Shown here in pieces: positions 10,541 through 21,947 of a stretch of 64,000 bases of DNA. The stretch is from the NCBI RefSeq assembly GCF_905147365.1, contig NC_056425.1, forward strand, positions 5,401,501-5,465,500, in the 5' to 3' direction. The DNA is from Aricia agestis (Eukaryota; Arthropoda; Insecta; Lepidoptera; Lycaenidae). The stretch's first letter is position 1, and each line of letters begins with the position of its first letter. Under the pieces are notes generated by a model. It saw only the letters and a list, made by a program, of their open reading frames with translations. It had not been told where the DNA came from and searched no databases. A program made the position numbers and the translations under genes.

Positions 10541-11059
10541 TTATAGATAACTTGAGAGAACATAACCTAATTCTTTTCATGCTTTGTTCTGGCAACACTT
10601 TCGACATAATACAGGTGTGGGTTTTTAATGTGTTTACATTTCAAATATGGCTAAACTTGTTCTTTTTCAAAATTTTACTTGTTTTACAAGATTCTCGCGT
10701 ATAAGTACAATATTATTAGATATTAAAATAATATTCCAGCGATACGAGACTCGTCAGAAGGCGCGAAATGGAACGTAATTGGTCATTCTGTGGGCGCTGG
10801 GCCGGAAAAATGGGCCAAATTATACCGAGCTGATGTTTCGTTTGAAAATTACCACTGAAATGGTGTGAAATCACGATAATATGGGAATGTACTTTTGCTA
10901 TGGACAGACAACTGTGCTTCTTTTATGGACATGCCTTCTGAAATTACTCGTAAGTATGCCTAGGTTCCGAAATAAAACTCAGTATACTGGCCACTGCTCA
11001 AGACGGCATGTTACGACGCTATAATTTACTGGTGGGACCAATGTTTGAAATCAATGTTT
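10541..11059. other. no gene recognised
   Basis: About 520 bp with no element ends or ORFs of interest. Confidence 0.5.
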
Positions 11060-11200
11060 AATTTAAAAGTGAATTTTTCGAAATTTGGTATAGAGATACT
11101 TTGAGTCGCGACAAAGGACAAAGGATACTTTTTATCCTGGAAAAATGAATGGTTCCCGTGCGATAAGCGAATTTTGGCGTAACGGAATTGCGGGCGTCAT
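11060..11200 (+). mobile_element. HelA Helitron-like 3' fragment
   Basis: Contains AAATTTGGTATAGAGATA, TCCTGGAAAAATGAATGGTT, and the 3' hairpin region TGGCGTAACGGAATTGCGGG with GCGTCAT; CTAG is lost. Confidence 0.65.
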
Positions 11201-11248
11201 ATTATAATATACACTGTACCTACATCAATGCACTGGCGTATATTTTAG

Positions 11249-11405
11249 AGCTCGACAAGGCTTTAAAAACCGCCACGTTCATTTAAACTTTAAATGAACG
11301 TGACGGTAAAATAAACTAACGCTGCCATCATACAAAAACGTCAATTTTGATAGTTCTCCTTTGCTAGCAGCGCCCCCGCCCACGTTCATTTAAAGTCTTG
11401 ACGCA
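11249..11405. mobile_element. MITE-A (CGACAAGGCTTTAAATGAACG ends), copy 1
   Basis: Left end CTCGACAAGGCTTTAAA, right end CGTTCATTTAAAGTCTTGACG, with an interior AGCAGCGCCCCCGCCC and TCATACAAAAACGTCA shared with copies at 39420 and 59588. A second inverted pair (GTTCATTTAAA/TTTAAATGAAC) sits near the left end. Confidence 0.7.
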
Positions 11406-11411
11406 ATAAGA

Positions 11412-11510
11412 ACGATCGCAAGCAACATTCGTCAGTTTGATAGTTTTGACAATTCGTTTGCTGAATTCATTGAGAGGAATTGCTAAATGCGACTATTTTA
11501 GCCACGCTGT
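11412..11510 (-). mobile_element. MITE-B fragment
   Basis: Reverse-oriented match to one half of MITE-B (GACAATTCGTTTGCTGAATT, GAGGAATTGCTAAATGCGAC, TTTTAGCCACGCTG). Confidence 0.6.
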
Positions 11511-13139
11511 AATTACTATGATATTAATAAAAGTAGTAACAAAAATATGTTCACCGACCTCACATAAAATATTAGGGGCAACATTTTGCAGGGGTCACCA
11601 AACTTGTCCTCGCTCTGGGTCCAAATTGACTTTCAGAAGTCGTAACACTCAAATCTGTGTATTCCAGTACGTACATTAGCATAATATTTCGTTATTATAA
11701 TTCAAGCATATCGGCTTATTTGAACTATATTATAAAAGGATGCTAAACAATCATTTTGAAAACAAATTGTTGTAATGAAATTCTCAAAAAACTTTAGAAA
11801 GATGCCAAAAAAAAATTGTTTAGTATATATTAATAATAATAGATAGTATTTTAAAAAGATAAAACCGACTTCAATATTGCACACAATTGAGAATTAAAAT
11901 TCCCTATCTCAAAAACTACTTAGGTAACCGATTTTGATGAAACTTTTCCTAAGTTGAACTATTCTTAGTACAACAAATAAAATAATATAGTAATTCTCTG
12001 ATCTTTGATAATAATAATAATTTATTGTAAAATTATGATAATTTTAATCTTAAATTTTTGATTACATAAAACCACATATATTTATATTAATTAAAACAAC
12101 ATAATATTGTAACATTACTCTTCTCGAACAGTCGATAAAAATGTCCTCTCCCTACGATTAAAATGGCTGCCAAACTCAAATTACGTAAAGAGTTACGCTC
12201 CACAAGTTTACCAATTACTTCACATTATTCGCGGCCCGTTCTGCATTATTCAGTATCTTATTAATATTCAGAAAACATATTCGAGTCTCCTTTCAATTTT
12301 TTTCACGCATATGTGCGGGGAATGCCAAAAGCTACATCTTAATCCTGTATCGATGTGGATGTTAACTTATCGATAGTAAATATCGATATGTCGATATCGA
12401 TGGGGCTAGCCCCTCCCTTATTATTTATTTTATTGTATACAGCAGTCAAAAATCGTGGATGGAAGGAAAATTTAAACTTTATCAATTGTTTTATCACGCG
12501 AAACAAAAACTTATTTTCTTTGCATAAAATAGTTCCTTTCCATTAGTTTAATAACTTTTTTATTCATTTAAAATACAATATAACACGATTATATATAACA
12601 TAACACGATTTCTGGTTTCTCAGGTTTTTTGGACTTGTTGTTAGCCAAAGCGCTAGTGAATAAATAATCAACAGTCAAAACCTCAGAATGAAACATTTTA
12701 CAGTTCTCGTTGAGTATATTATAGTTCTGATTTCACACGTAAATCCTTGAAGCATTGTTACACAAAATTTCAACCATATAATTAATATCCAAATATTCCG
12801 ATACGAGCAATACGTAATCATTAGTGATTACACGTCATTTATGAGTATGGCGTAATAACTTTTGTGATTAACGTCACATCACTAAAACCAGGCTGTTGTG
12901 AAATATCGAACACCGAAATTATTAATTAAAACAAACCTGCGCTTTGTGATTTATCAACATAATCCGTTGTTCATTTTTATCGATATATTGACATCACTAT
13001 TATTTACAACATGGCGCACACCCTACACTAGTTTAGGTGACGATGGCCAGTTTCATTGAAACCTGTAGGCCTATTATGAAAATGATCGAATGAGAATGCC
13101 GCGTCCTTCTCTATCAACGTCATATTTTCGCCTTTGTTA
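11511..13139. other. AT-rich, no gene recognised
   Basis: About 1.6 kb. A hAT-like head fragment (GGGGTCACCAAACTTGTCC) lies at 11590. At 12350-12405 several ATCGAT motifs cluster. The ORFs at 11437, 11702 and 12355 have no recognisable products. Confidence 0.5.
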
Positions 13140-13555
13140 TGCCACTTTATGACATAGATTATAGTCCAAAAATCATTTTCACAGTCAAATTCATTTTTAT
13201 GACTATTATAGTCCAGGGGTCACCAATTAGCTTCGCTCGGGGTCCGTTTTAAGACATGAAATGACCCTCGCGGTCCACACATTATAAAAAAAAAATAAAC
13301 AAAGGAAATTACGGAAAATACAAAGGTATTTTTTATAATTATGTCAATGAGAAAAGTAACCATTTTTTGGAGTTTATTATATCTCTCTGAAGTTTGGAGT
13401 GAAATATTGATGCAAGCTATAGATATTGACATTAAATCCTGGAGATGTTGAAGTTCTAAACATGCTCGGTCCGCACACAATGGGTCGGCGGTCCGGATGC
13501 GGACCGTGGTCCGCCATTTGGTGGGCCCTGCTATGCTCTATGTCATAAAGTGGCA
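13140..13555. mobile_element. outer foldback MITE, split by a hAT-like MITE
   Basis: Terminal inverted repeats TGCCACTTTATGACATAGA at 13140-13158 and its complement ending at 13555 enclose the inner element at 13214-13530. The rest of the outer element (13165-13213) is AT-rich. Confidence 0.65.
13214..13530. mobile_element. hAT-like MITE nested inside the outer element
   Basis: Ends CAGGGGTCACCAATTAG and (read in reverse) CAGGGCCCACCAAATGG. CAGGGNNNNCCAA termini are typical of hAT-family non-autonomous elements. Flanking octamers TTATAGTC and CTATGCTC agree at 5 of 8 positions, a weak remnant of an 8-bp target duplication. Confidence 0.65.
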
Positions 13556-13705
13556 TTTTAATTGAATTTTTGTCGATCGCGGCTAGCTGCGGTAAAGATC
13601 GGAACGGCACGCGGCACCTTCAGTTTATCTCCGCTGTTTATTGTTAGCGGATGTCAATGGACAAGTTATATGATATTATATTTATTTATTTAAATCGGTA
13701 TATTA

Positions 13706-14132
13706 TGTTAGTCACTATATATAATTTAATAAGTGATTATTATATTTTAAATATTAATAAGTAAGGTACTTTATTTTGACAATTAGTTAGTTATAAATGG
13801 GCGGGAGGATTATTTTCTTCCGTTATAACTTCCTAAAATATCACATTAATTAATATTTAGAATTATGTACTTAACTTATTTGGGCCATTCTTAATTTTAA
13901 TGTATTTCTTTATGATTTTGCTATATTTGAATTGTCAACGGAAGTTCGTTTCTTTTGTGTAAAATGGTATAAAAGCCAGCCATATTGCATTGATTGATTC
14001 ATTCTGTAATTAACTTTGAGACATGTAAGGTGAAACTCTGCTCGAATAAATATCGCTCAATGTATAATTCAAGACTTTTACTATACTCTAACTTTATCTA
14101 TACCTTCGTATTTCTACTGTAACCATGCTACA
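13706..14132 (+). mobile_element. candidate solo LTR
   Basis: Starts TGTTAGTCAC and could end ATGCTACA. A TATAAAAG box at 13968-13975 is followed about 75 bp later by CGAATAAATATC, the promoter plus poly(A) signal pairing typical of an LTR U3-R-U5. No second LTR, internal domain or target duplication was found, so this could instead be an unrelated pol II promoter. Confidence 0.3.
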
Positions 14133-14639
14133 GGTACTGGTGCAAGGCCGACTTTTAACATGCCCATTGCCCATCCGATGCATATAAACTTTGTAAAGGA
14201 TGATAGGGTACGGCCTCACCAAAAATCGGCAATCATACAAGTTGGCATAGAAAAAGTTGCTTATAATCAGAAGTGCGTTAATTTATAAGTCCTTCCTTAA
14301 AAATTATATCTGTAAATTTATAAGTGTGCATGATTAGCATTATATAAGTCAACCCGTCTGTTCGTTTGCCGTTATTCGAGTCATATTGCAAAGACGCAGT
14401 ACTCTATAATTTATGTAAGCGCTAGTCAAATCAATACTGTAGTCTGAAAACAAAGCGATTCGGCGAATGTTTGTGAATCGCTGAAAATACTGCCAAGTAT
14501 CTACGGTTTAATATTTATGTGTTGTTCACTATTCTATGTCACTTTGTGTGATTTCGTTGAAAATAATTTCGTTTTCTGACATTTCGTAGAAGCGAAAACT
14601 TGGACGTTTTGTGGTAAGTGCACATTACGATGAGGAAAA
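14133..14639. other. no gene recognised
   Basis: Unannotated DNA between the LTR candidate and the next LINE tail. Confidence 0.5.
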
Positions 14640-14830
14640 TGAAAAAAACATTAAAAATGTTTATTCTAAATCGGCTAAAAACAGCACTTTTAGAACGTGT
14701 AGATGAGGCCTACCATCGGTTCAGGAACTAACCCGGCGAGAAGAACCGGCGTAAGAAACTCGCAAGGGGTTGGTCGCATTTTATATATTTTTTATGAAAA
14801 TGCGACCCTTCCCGCCAATCATGCTGAGGC
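14640..14830 (-). repeat. LINE 3' UTR fragment
   Basis: TTTATTCTAAATCGGC, CTACCATCGGTTCAGGAAC, CCCGGCGAGAAGAACCGGCG and AAACTCGCAAGGGG match the 3' UTR of the jockey-type LINE at 32255-33091. Confidence 0.65.
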
Positions 14831-15004
14831 TGCTGCTACATCTTAGATAGATATTCTAAAAAAACATTAAAATTCTAGACCGATTTTTAGATTAGTAGTT
14901 CCATTCTCACACCTCGAATTATGTTGCTTCAATCGAATGCTGTCATACTCCTGTGTAAGTCAGCTTACGATCGAAGTGCGAATTAGAATCAGGACCTTCG
15001 AATT

Positions 15005-15180
15005 AAATCAAATCAATTTTATTCAGTTTTTTTAACAACATTCTTTGGGAACGTCCGAACTATGATGCCTTCTACCAGTTCGGGAACTAGCCCGGTGAGA
15101 AGAACCGGCGTAAGAAACTCGCACGGAACCAACTTTACGAAAAAGATGGATTTAAACACCAAACCAACAAGCTATAAATT
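15005..15180 (-). repeat. LINE 3' UTR fragment
   Basis: Same family and orientation as 14640: TTTATTCAGTTTTTTTAAC, CTACCAGTTCGGGAACTAGC, GAAGAACCGGCGTAAGAAAC, CTCGCACGGAACC. Confidence 0.65.
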
Positions 15181-16583
15181 ACAAGATCAACTGAAACCTA
15201 CACCTGTTTTATGATATTAACACTCGAAGTCTATAAATCTTGATAAATAACAGTCAATAAACAGACAAATTAATTTCCAACGTGTTTAAGTAAAAACATC
15301 GTTGACGGCTTGAGAAATTAGGTGCTTACTTCGGGTTAGTATGGGATTTACAGGTAGCCACTTAAAAACAAACGTTGTGTTAACGCTGCTAAGGTATAAT
15401 TTACAACACCGTCGCGATGACAGTGCTAATGGGTCCGCCGTTGAAAAATGAACCCACTCAAATTGAGGTAAGGTTTAATTTCGAACAACGCAACTTTGAG
15501 AAATATTTAGAAATCAATACACTAAACGGTTGTTAAACTATGGTAGAACTTTACGGATTTAAATTAAGACAAAGAGTTGAATATTTTACTACAGAAATTG
15601 AAGAACGGGGAGTCATCTATCACTCCCTCGTATCGATCGACAGACCTACAAGGATCCATGGATGTTGCATGACATTGTCAAGTAGGTGTGGACTGTGGAT
15701 GTATTATTATTTTTAACAAAAAATTAAAACCGACTTCCAAGGTAAAAACAATAATAATATGAACTAAAAAGTATTAAATAACTCTTACTCTATAATAATG
15801 CCTTTTTCAGAATTCGTCTAAATCTCAACTATTTCTGTACATACTACAGTCTTCATTACTTTGAAGTCGGTACCAGCTAATTTTATCGTGAGTCAATGTC
15901 AGAATATCTGAAGCTTTTGGGACTGGTGGGATGGACTCTGCGAATAAAATATAATAATTACTTTAATATTAAATGTAAATACAATCGATAATAAGTTTTT
16001 TTAACTCCACTTTAGTTAGATATTTTTTTAACTCCAAAAATACTTGTAATAAGATAAAACTTCTGCGTCCAAGTATAATATATTAAGACGTCGGCCATTT
16101 GCAAAAAAGCACTAAGCACTTGTAAGTGTTAAGATAACACGTTATGTTTAGGGTTCGTTACAATAAAACCGCTGTAATGTTCTCACAAATGCAATTTTCG
16201 ACGATAAAATGCATATGGTCCATTAGAGAAGCAACGTAAACCTGTAGGGGGCTTTTACATTCACACTTAAGGTGATTGGGGTGTGAATATGTGTGCACTA
16301 CAAGTACATACACACCCCACCACATATTCAGTTTTAAGTTTGTTCCTGTTATGCGTCTATGTGTAGCAAAATTGCAGAAGTTCTAGGATTGAAAATATGG
16401 TCAATAACGATGGATCAGAAATGAAAATCTACTTAGAAATAACCGCTTTTTTTTTTTTTGGGAAAGTAGGAGGGTTAAAATAAACATAAAAGTGATACAA
16501 AAATTCTTTAGAAGTTACAATAGCTAGAAATTACGACACGTCAAACTTGCAACACCTCTTTTGGCCGCACTGAGACATTTGAT
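15181..16583. other. no gene recognised
   Basis: About 1.4 kb. AAAACCGACTTCCAAGG at 15727 is the dispersed CCGACTTC motif. 16270-16325 holds a short inverted pair (GGGGTGTG / CACACCCC). Confidence 0.5.
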
Positions 16584-16755
16584 GCGGGCTCCACACTCGC
16601 GGCGCGAATTGCGGCCGCGATTCGCGGATTCTACGCGCCGTGAACACGATGCGTACAAATACGAAGCCGCGAAGCGCAAACACGAAGCAGCGAAACCCTC
16701 CACACTCGTGGTTCGCGGCCTTCGCGGGCTTTCGCGCCGCGAGTGTAGAGCTCGC
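16584..16755. mobile_element. GC-rich foldback MITE
   Basis: Left end GCGGGCTCCACACTCGCGGC and right end (read in reverse) GCGAGCTCTACACTCGCGGC are about 25-bp inverted repeats ending in GCGAA. The interior is unusually GC-rich for the window (CGCGGCCTTCGCGGGC). Overlapping ORFs on both strands arise only from this composition. Confidence 0.7.
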
Positions 16756-17800
16756 ATGATAATGATTAAACTTCAATTTAATGAAGAGTTTGACAGATAA
16801 TGTCTGGGGCTTATGTCAAAATCTTCATGTAATTACAGTTACCTAATTAATCACTTCATCTCTGAGTGCGGCAGTTAGAGGGTCAAAATCAAATTATGAT
16901 TTTGACCCCTTTTTCTAATGGACCGATAGCGCTAAGTTTTCGGGTTTAAAAAATTGTAAAGTTACTTATAAATTTTTGGAACGAAGTTCCTTATCGCGCG
17001 TTCGACGTAAAGAAGGCTAGACAGAACGATATTTTTGACCTCAACACTTTTTTATTAGTACCTGCGTACCAGAGGGCGTTGATAGTATTTCTGTGCGTCA
17101 ACTAGATGGCGTTTTTTGAGAAAAAATAGTGAGGCATTGTTAATATTCCTGGGCGTCAATAATTTTTTTGAGTGTATATGTAGGTATACAGGTTTTTTGA
17201 ACATAAGAAATAACTTCGTTCCATTCGTGTGTCCCTTGATACCTCTCAAGTTTTTTTCGTATAGTTTCAGGACCAACAGGTGAATCTTAAATATGATTTT
17301 TTGTAATTTTCGACACTTGATTTTTAACAGCCAGCTTTATTAGTAGTACTAAAAACTACAAAACTTGTTTTACTCAAAATGCAGAATTATCTAAAGCGAC
17401 ACAAAGGTTAAAATAAGCGTTTTAGGCATCACGTGTATATACAGGCTAATCCTATCGGCCTAAAAGCAGTCGTATAAAAGTAGCATAAAACATTGGTTCT
17501 ATAAATGAAGAAACAATGGGTTTCTTCATTCAAAACAAATATATTTTCACATAACATTAACTAGATAACAAATAAGTTTAATGATAGGACAAGACGAAAA
17601 GGCTTGGGAGATTAAAAGCCTTTGTCTGGGCGACACGAGAAATCGTTTGTAAAGAACCCTCATTTACTCGTGTGAAAGGAAATTCGTATACATATAATAA
17701 ATATGTTTTATTTTCTGTTGTTTTTCTATACATGGCCCTAGCCATCGCCATATTTCTACGCGAAAAATATGCCAATATGCCATTCTTATCACCTTGATGA
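16756..17800. other. no gene recognised
   Basis: About 1 kb. A perfect 12-bp inverted repeat GGGTCAAAATCA with a 5-nt loop lies at 16880-16908. The ORFs at 17055-17276 and 17578-17913 have no recognisable product. Confidence 0.5.
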
Positions 17801-17804
17801 GTAG

Positions 17805-17925
17805 CAGTCTTCCACCGTGCATTTTTCCACTTAAAGGTCGGCAACGCACTTACAACAGCTCTTCTGATGTTTCCATCAGGTGACGTGTTTGTTCGCATGT
17901 CCCATAATTTCATATAAAAAGTCTA
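17805..17925 (+). repeat. LINE/SINE tail fragment
   Basis: CACTTAAAGGTCGGCAACGC, ACAGCTCTTCTGATG, TTCCATCAGGTGACGTGTTT, then CATATAAAAA: a decayed copy of the tail shared by the LINE at 8616 and the long SINEs. Confidence 0.6.
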
Positions 17926-17984
17926 TCAATTTATTGCTCCAAAATCACGCGGAAACCAGTCATTTGTCCAGTCCGTAATACCAG

Positions 17985-18105
17985 GTAATACTAACTATCC
18001 TGTCCTTTTCCAGGACTCAAAGTATTTATAAATTTTATCTGAGCCGTTTAAGCGACATCAACTTAAGCATCTGTTCAGACAGACACACTTTCGCATTCAT
18101 ATTAT
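17985..18105 (-). mobile_element. HelA Helitron-like fragment
   Basis: ACTATCCTGTCCTTTTCCAG, GACTCAAAGTATT, CAGACAGACACACTTTCGC and TTATTGTTAGTAAGGA form the 5' half in reverse orientation, well decayed. Confidence 0.6.
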
Positions 18106-18393
18106 TGTTAGTAAGGAGAACTTCAGATAATATAAATTTCCCTTAGGCCTTACGCAATACACGTATAGGATTTCCAAAGATTTCGCACATTTTGTAATGA
18201 CAGTAAAATAGACAAGGTATGTGTCTTTGTTAGAGAGGGAACATAAAATGTATTCAATATCACCATCAAGAAGACCGATCAGCATAAAAACTAGTATTCT
18301 AGAAGAAGAAAATATATTTGCTTGTTTGTGTTGAATGGGCACAGAAATATACAGGATCGATTATGACGAAAGACACAGGCGTGGTATATAATA

Positions 18394-18640
18394 CTAGACG
18401 TTCCGTGCGGCTTCGCCCTTGTAAATTAGATATTTCATAGACAAATTAGTCCACAAAAAATAGCCTATGATCCTTCACGTGGTTTACTTCTTATTTGCGT
18501 CAAATAACAAAAAATTGATCCAGTAATTCGTGAGATTTTTCCACATTTTCCTCTATTTCTCCGCTCCTATTAGTCTTAGCGTGATAAAATATAGCCTATA
18601 GCCTTCCGCAATAAATGGGCAGATAGCCCATTTATTGAGG
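18394..18640 (-). mobile_element. HelH Helitron-like fragment
   Basis: On the + strand it begins CTAGACGTTCCGTGCGGCTTC, GCCCTTGTAAATTAGATATT, matching the element that starts at 55507 (CTAGATGTCCCGCGCGGC). It ends near the foldback AATAAATGGGC...GCCCATTTATT at 18612-18638. Confidence 0.55.
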
Positions 18641-18644
18641 AAGG

Positions 18645-18740
18645 CTGAAGTCTGTCTCCAGACTTCAGACGGACAGACATCGAAGTCTCAGTAATGGGGT
18701 CCCGTTGTTACAATTTGGGTACGGAACCCTAAAAAAGACT
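18645..18740 (+). repeat. right-end fragment of the GGTACGGAACCC element
   Basis: GACGGACAGACATCGAAGTC, TCAGTAATGGGGTCCCGTTG, TTTGGGTACGGAACCCTAAA: only the right end is present. Confidence 0.65.
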
Positions 18741-19171
18741 TTTTAATAGAAACATTATGATATATTTTTTGAGCCTCGCCTCGCTTGGGTCATAATTTTA
18801 GAGGCATAAATAAGTGTACATAAATAATGACGTGAATTTTTCGGTGTTCAAAGTTTAATGGCGTAAGAGCTGTACATAATATACAAGTCCCGGGTAATCC
18901 CCGGATTTAGCGTCATTAACGCTGACGTAACAGCGATATATCTCTGTCCCTTTTTTAATCCGCCGTCTCCCTCCCTCGTAAATCTAAAATGTCGATTCGG
19001 ACAATGTTTGCTTCCGCTGTCCTATAAATTAATGATCTTTGTTGATGGACTTATTTTGGAGATTTTTCGAGTTTTTTTGGTGTTAAAGTCAAAATGTTGA
19101 ATCGAGGCGCAAAACTTAATTTTAAATGCCAATATTGTTTGTTCCGAAATTCTTCTACAGCTGTAGATATT
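18741..19171. other. no gene recognised
   Basis: About 430 bp, no element ends seen. Confidence 0.5.
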
Positions 19172-19417
19172 TACAGGGTGTAACAAAACTAAGTGATAAT
19201 ACTTTAGGGTGTGTATGTGTCTCTTACATAGAGGTCACTGTGAAAGTAGTGGCGCTGAAAGAGCAATTTTTTAAATATTTGTATGGGGGAGCGCCCCAGA
19301 GTCATGTCTTTTCCATACAAAAGTAAAAAAAGTTACTTTTTCAGCGGTGCACTTTCACAGCGAACTTTATATAGGTGACCTGTACACACCCTAAAGTAAG
19401 TATTGTTACACCCTGTA
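19172..19417. mobile_element. MITE-C palindromic element (TACAGGGTGTAACA ends), copy 1
   Basis: Left TACAGGGTGTAACAAAAC and right TTGTTACACCCTGTA, with inner arms ACTTTAGGGTGTG / CACACCCTAAAGT and TCACTGTGAAAGTAG / CTTTCACAGCGA. The inverted arms cover almost the whole element. The left arm is older than in the copy at 30349. Confidence 0.75.
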
Positions 19418-19628
19418 TTTTTAAAGGTTTACATACGAATTTTATCTGTCTGTCTGTCTATCGTTACCGGTTATTATGTAATACACAATTTCTCTCCAAA
19501 TATTGAGCCGTTTATAGTTTTTAATCATCTGCATACCAGACTTGGCTTTGAGCGGCGTTATTAATTCCGTTAGCCACCGCTTAGACCGACATATTTCTAG
19601 CAAAATAGACAAATCATCTTCAGCTTAA

Positions 19629-20037
19629 GGGGGCGACTAACCCTAAAGTGTCGATTTTATAATTCATTTTTATATTCGTTTCATTTTCTAAAATTAGATA
19701 CTGGATTATATTTCCGAGAATTCGATTTGAGCAAAAACACGATATCTCAAAATTTTCTCGATAGAAAAAAATCACAAAGCTGCATCTAATTTTCACGAAT
19801 TTTTCATTTATTGCCATAACCGTGCATTGAACTAAGTTAATATTTTAACACAATGTATAAAATTCTATCATTGAGAGATCGGCCTAGCGGATTTTTAAAA
19901 TGTTGTATATTTATCGAGTTATTGAGAAAAAACTAATTTGGCGATGAATCCGCGTCATTCTTTTTCACCTGGCATATGAAAGACGGGCGTGAGTGTGAAG
20001 AGAGAAGGATGTTTGATTTTTGGGGTTAGTCACCCTC
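19629..20037. mobile_element. TTAA-flanked MITE, subfamily 1, copy 1 (piggyBac-like)
   Basis: Flanked by TTAA at 19625-19628 and 20038-20041. Ends GGGGGCGACTAACCC and GGGTTAGTCACCCTC are inverted repeats. A TTAA target duplication with GGG/CCC-type termini fits piggyBac-derived MITEs. 409 bp, non-coding. Confidence 0.8.
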
Positions 20038-20067
20038 TTAAAACATCTAAAAATAAAAAAGAAAGAA

Positions 20068-20300
20068 GGTACAAACGTCTAGTTTGTCACGCTCAAACCG
20101 CTGAACGAATTTGGATAAAATTTGGTGTAGTTTATAAGTAGTGAAACTAACTCAAAATTTGCATAGAATCATCTTTTGTTTGAAACATACAAAAAGAAAG
20201 AAAGAACGAAAATACGTCTAGTCTGTAACGGACAACGGTAATACGTTGGACCAATTTGGATGAAATTTGGTGTGATTTGTAGTAAACTAACTGCCAATTT
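20068..20300. repeat. two imperfect tandem copies of a Helitron-head-like unit
   Basis: Two roughly 120-bp units each carry ACGTCTAGT, TGTAACG or TGTCACG, and AATTTGGATRAAATTTGGTG. The phrase resembles the sub-terminal wording of HelA/HelB, but no ends could be set. Confidence 0.4.
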
Positions 20301-20375
20301 TCTTTTCAAGAAGCCGGATCATTTCGTTTTGAACTTCCTTTCTTCTTGAATCTTTGAAAGCCAGCATAAATGACT

Positions 20376-20583
20376 AGCGGGGCTAAAATGGTCGCATTTA
20401 GCAATTCTTCTCAATCAATTCAGCAAATGAATTGTCAAAACTGTCAAACTGACAAAATATGTCAAATTAGTACGAACTTGTAGACATGAATTGCAAGTAG
20501 TGTGAACATTTTGCAATTTTAAGAAAATGAATCATATTACGATTCATATTATAATTCTACTAAGCGACCATTTTAGCCCTGCT
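20376..20583. mobile_element. MITE-B (AGCGGGGCTAAAATGGTCGC ends), copy 1
   Basis: Left end AGCGGGGCTAAAATGGTCGC, right end GCGACCATTTTAGCCCTGCT. Interior AATTCAGCAAATGAATTGTC and ACTGTCAAACTGACAAA match the copy at 31052. Confidence 0.75.
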
Positions 20584-20871
20584 ATCCTTTTGGATCGAAA
20601 CGATCTTTCGCAATATATACAAATGTAATAAAGTCTAAAGCACCATTCAGGATATTATATATCAGCTGTTTTTTCATTGTGCACAGTTTGAAAGACCGAA
20701 ACTTGGAAGTTGGAACTTAATAAATTAATTTCTAAAGTACTTCCATTGGAATTTGAGACAATAGACGGTCGATCAATATCATCTCAATTGGGATTTTCGG
20801 CCACAAATCAAAGAACTAAGAGCACAAAGATAAGACACGCACAACTTTATGAGCGCTCGGCAAATGAAAAA

Positions 20872-21334
20872 AAATCGGCCAAGTGCGAGTCGGACTCGCG
20901 CACGAAGGGTTCCGTACCGTTATTGAGCGAAAGTTGGCAAAAAATTGTGTTTATTGTTTGGGAGCCCCCCTTAAATATTTATTTTATTTTAATTTTATTA
21001 TTAATTGTTAAAGTACAAATATAATTAAGAATATTGTGAGTATTTCAAGTAACTACCTATTACCATTATTAATTACGAGCAAAAAAGGAAAAAAAATCAC
21101 GTTTGTTGTATGGGAGCCCCCCAAATATTTATTTATTTTGTTTTTAGTATTTGTTGTTATAGCGGCAATAGAAATACACAATCTGTGAAAATTTCAGAAG
21201 GCCAGCTACAGTGATTCTTGAGTTACAGCCTGGAGACAGACGGACAGACGGACAGGCGGTCAGACGGACAGACATCGAAGTCTCAGTAATTATAGGGTCC
21301 CGTTTTTACCCTTTGGGTACGGAACCCTAAAAAT
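20872..21334 (+). mobile_element. GGGTTCCGTACC-ended dispersed element, copy 1
   Basis: Starts AATCGGCCAAGTGCGAGTCG with a foldback GTGCGAGTCGGACTCGCGCAC, then GAAGGGTTCCGTACCGTTAT. Ends GGGTCCCGTTTTTACCC, TTTGGGTACGGAACCCTAAA. The inner GGGTTCCGTACC and GGTACGGAACCC are inverted repeats. Full copies also lie at 37914 (-) and 51443 (+). Widespread in Lepidoptera as I recall, class uncertain. Confidence 0.7.
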
Positions 21335-21943
21335 GACCCAGTTGGTCTAGTTTCTAAGCCTATTCGTTACTCCATACGTAACTGAATTATTACGACTAAT
21401 CGCTGACATAATGATATTTAATTATTTCACCCAAGTTCACCCAAGTACCAAAAAAATCCTTGTAGGAGTACGTATGTATATAAGAATAAGAAACATTTAT
21501 TTTGAACATCACAACACAATATTAACAAACAGACGAAATAACAAAGACACAATACAATCAATTTAACATTATATTGTGCGATGCCAAAAACGGACCCCAG
21601 CTCAGCATTAGCAGCGAGACGACGAAATGCGATCTTAATATTATTATGAAAGCTATCAAACTCTGAATCAATAAGCCCATAAGTTATAATAAAGTTTCAT
21701 CAAAATCGGTCACACGTTTTGACAAAAACAAAAACAGGGCAAGAAGGAAAATTGGCTTTCTTATTTATAGTTTTTTGGTGTCAATAAATTTTTAGTACAT
21801 TGTCAGATTCCCCCATGTTATATGAAAACTGGCTAAGAGTGTTGTCGTCATCTTTGGAGGGGTCCTGTAGGTTTCTATTTTATTAAATGGCACTGAAAAT
21901 GGCGATATTCGTAATGATATATTCGTAATGGTACGAAAAAGAA
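21335..21943. other. possible LINE tail and unannotated DNA
   Basis: 21480-21620 reads like a LINE 3' end in reverse (AAACATTTATTTTGAACATC, GCCAAAAACGGACCCCAGCT), but no coding end confirms it. The rest is unassigned. Confidence 0.35.
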
Positions 21944-21947
21944 TTAA

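Noticed and set aside
16524..16800. Three overlapping ORFs on both strands
   Set aside because: They arise from stop-poor GC-rich foldback DNA, not from coding.
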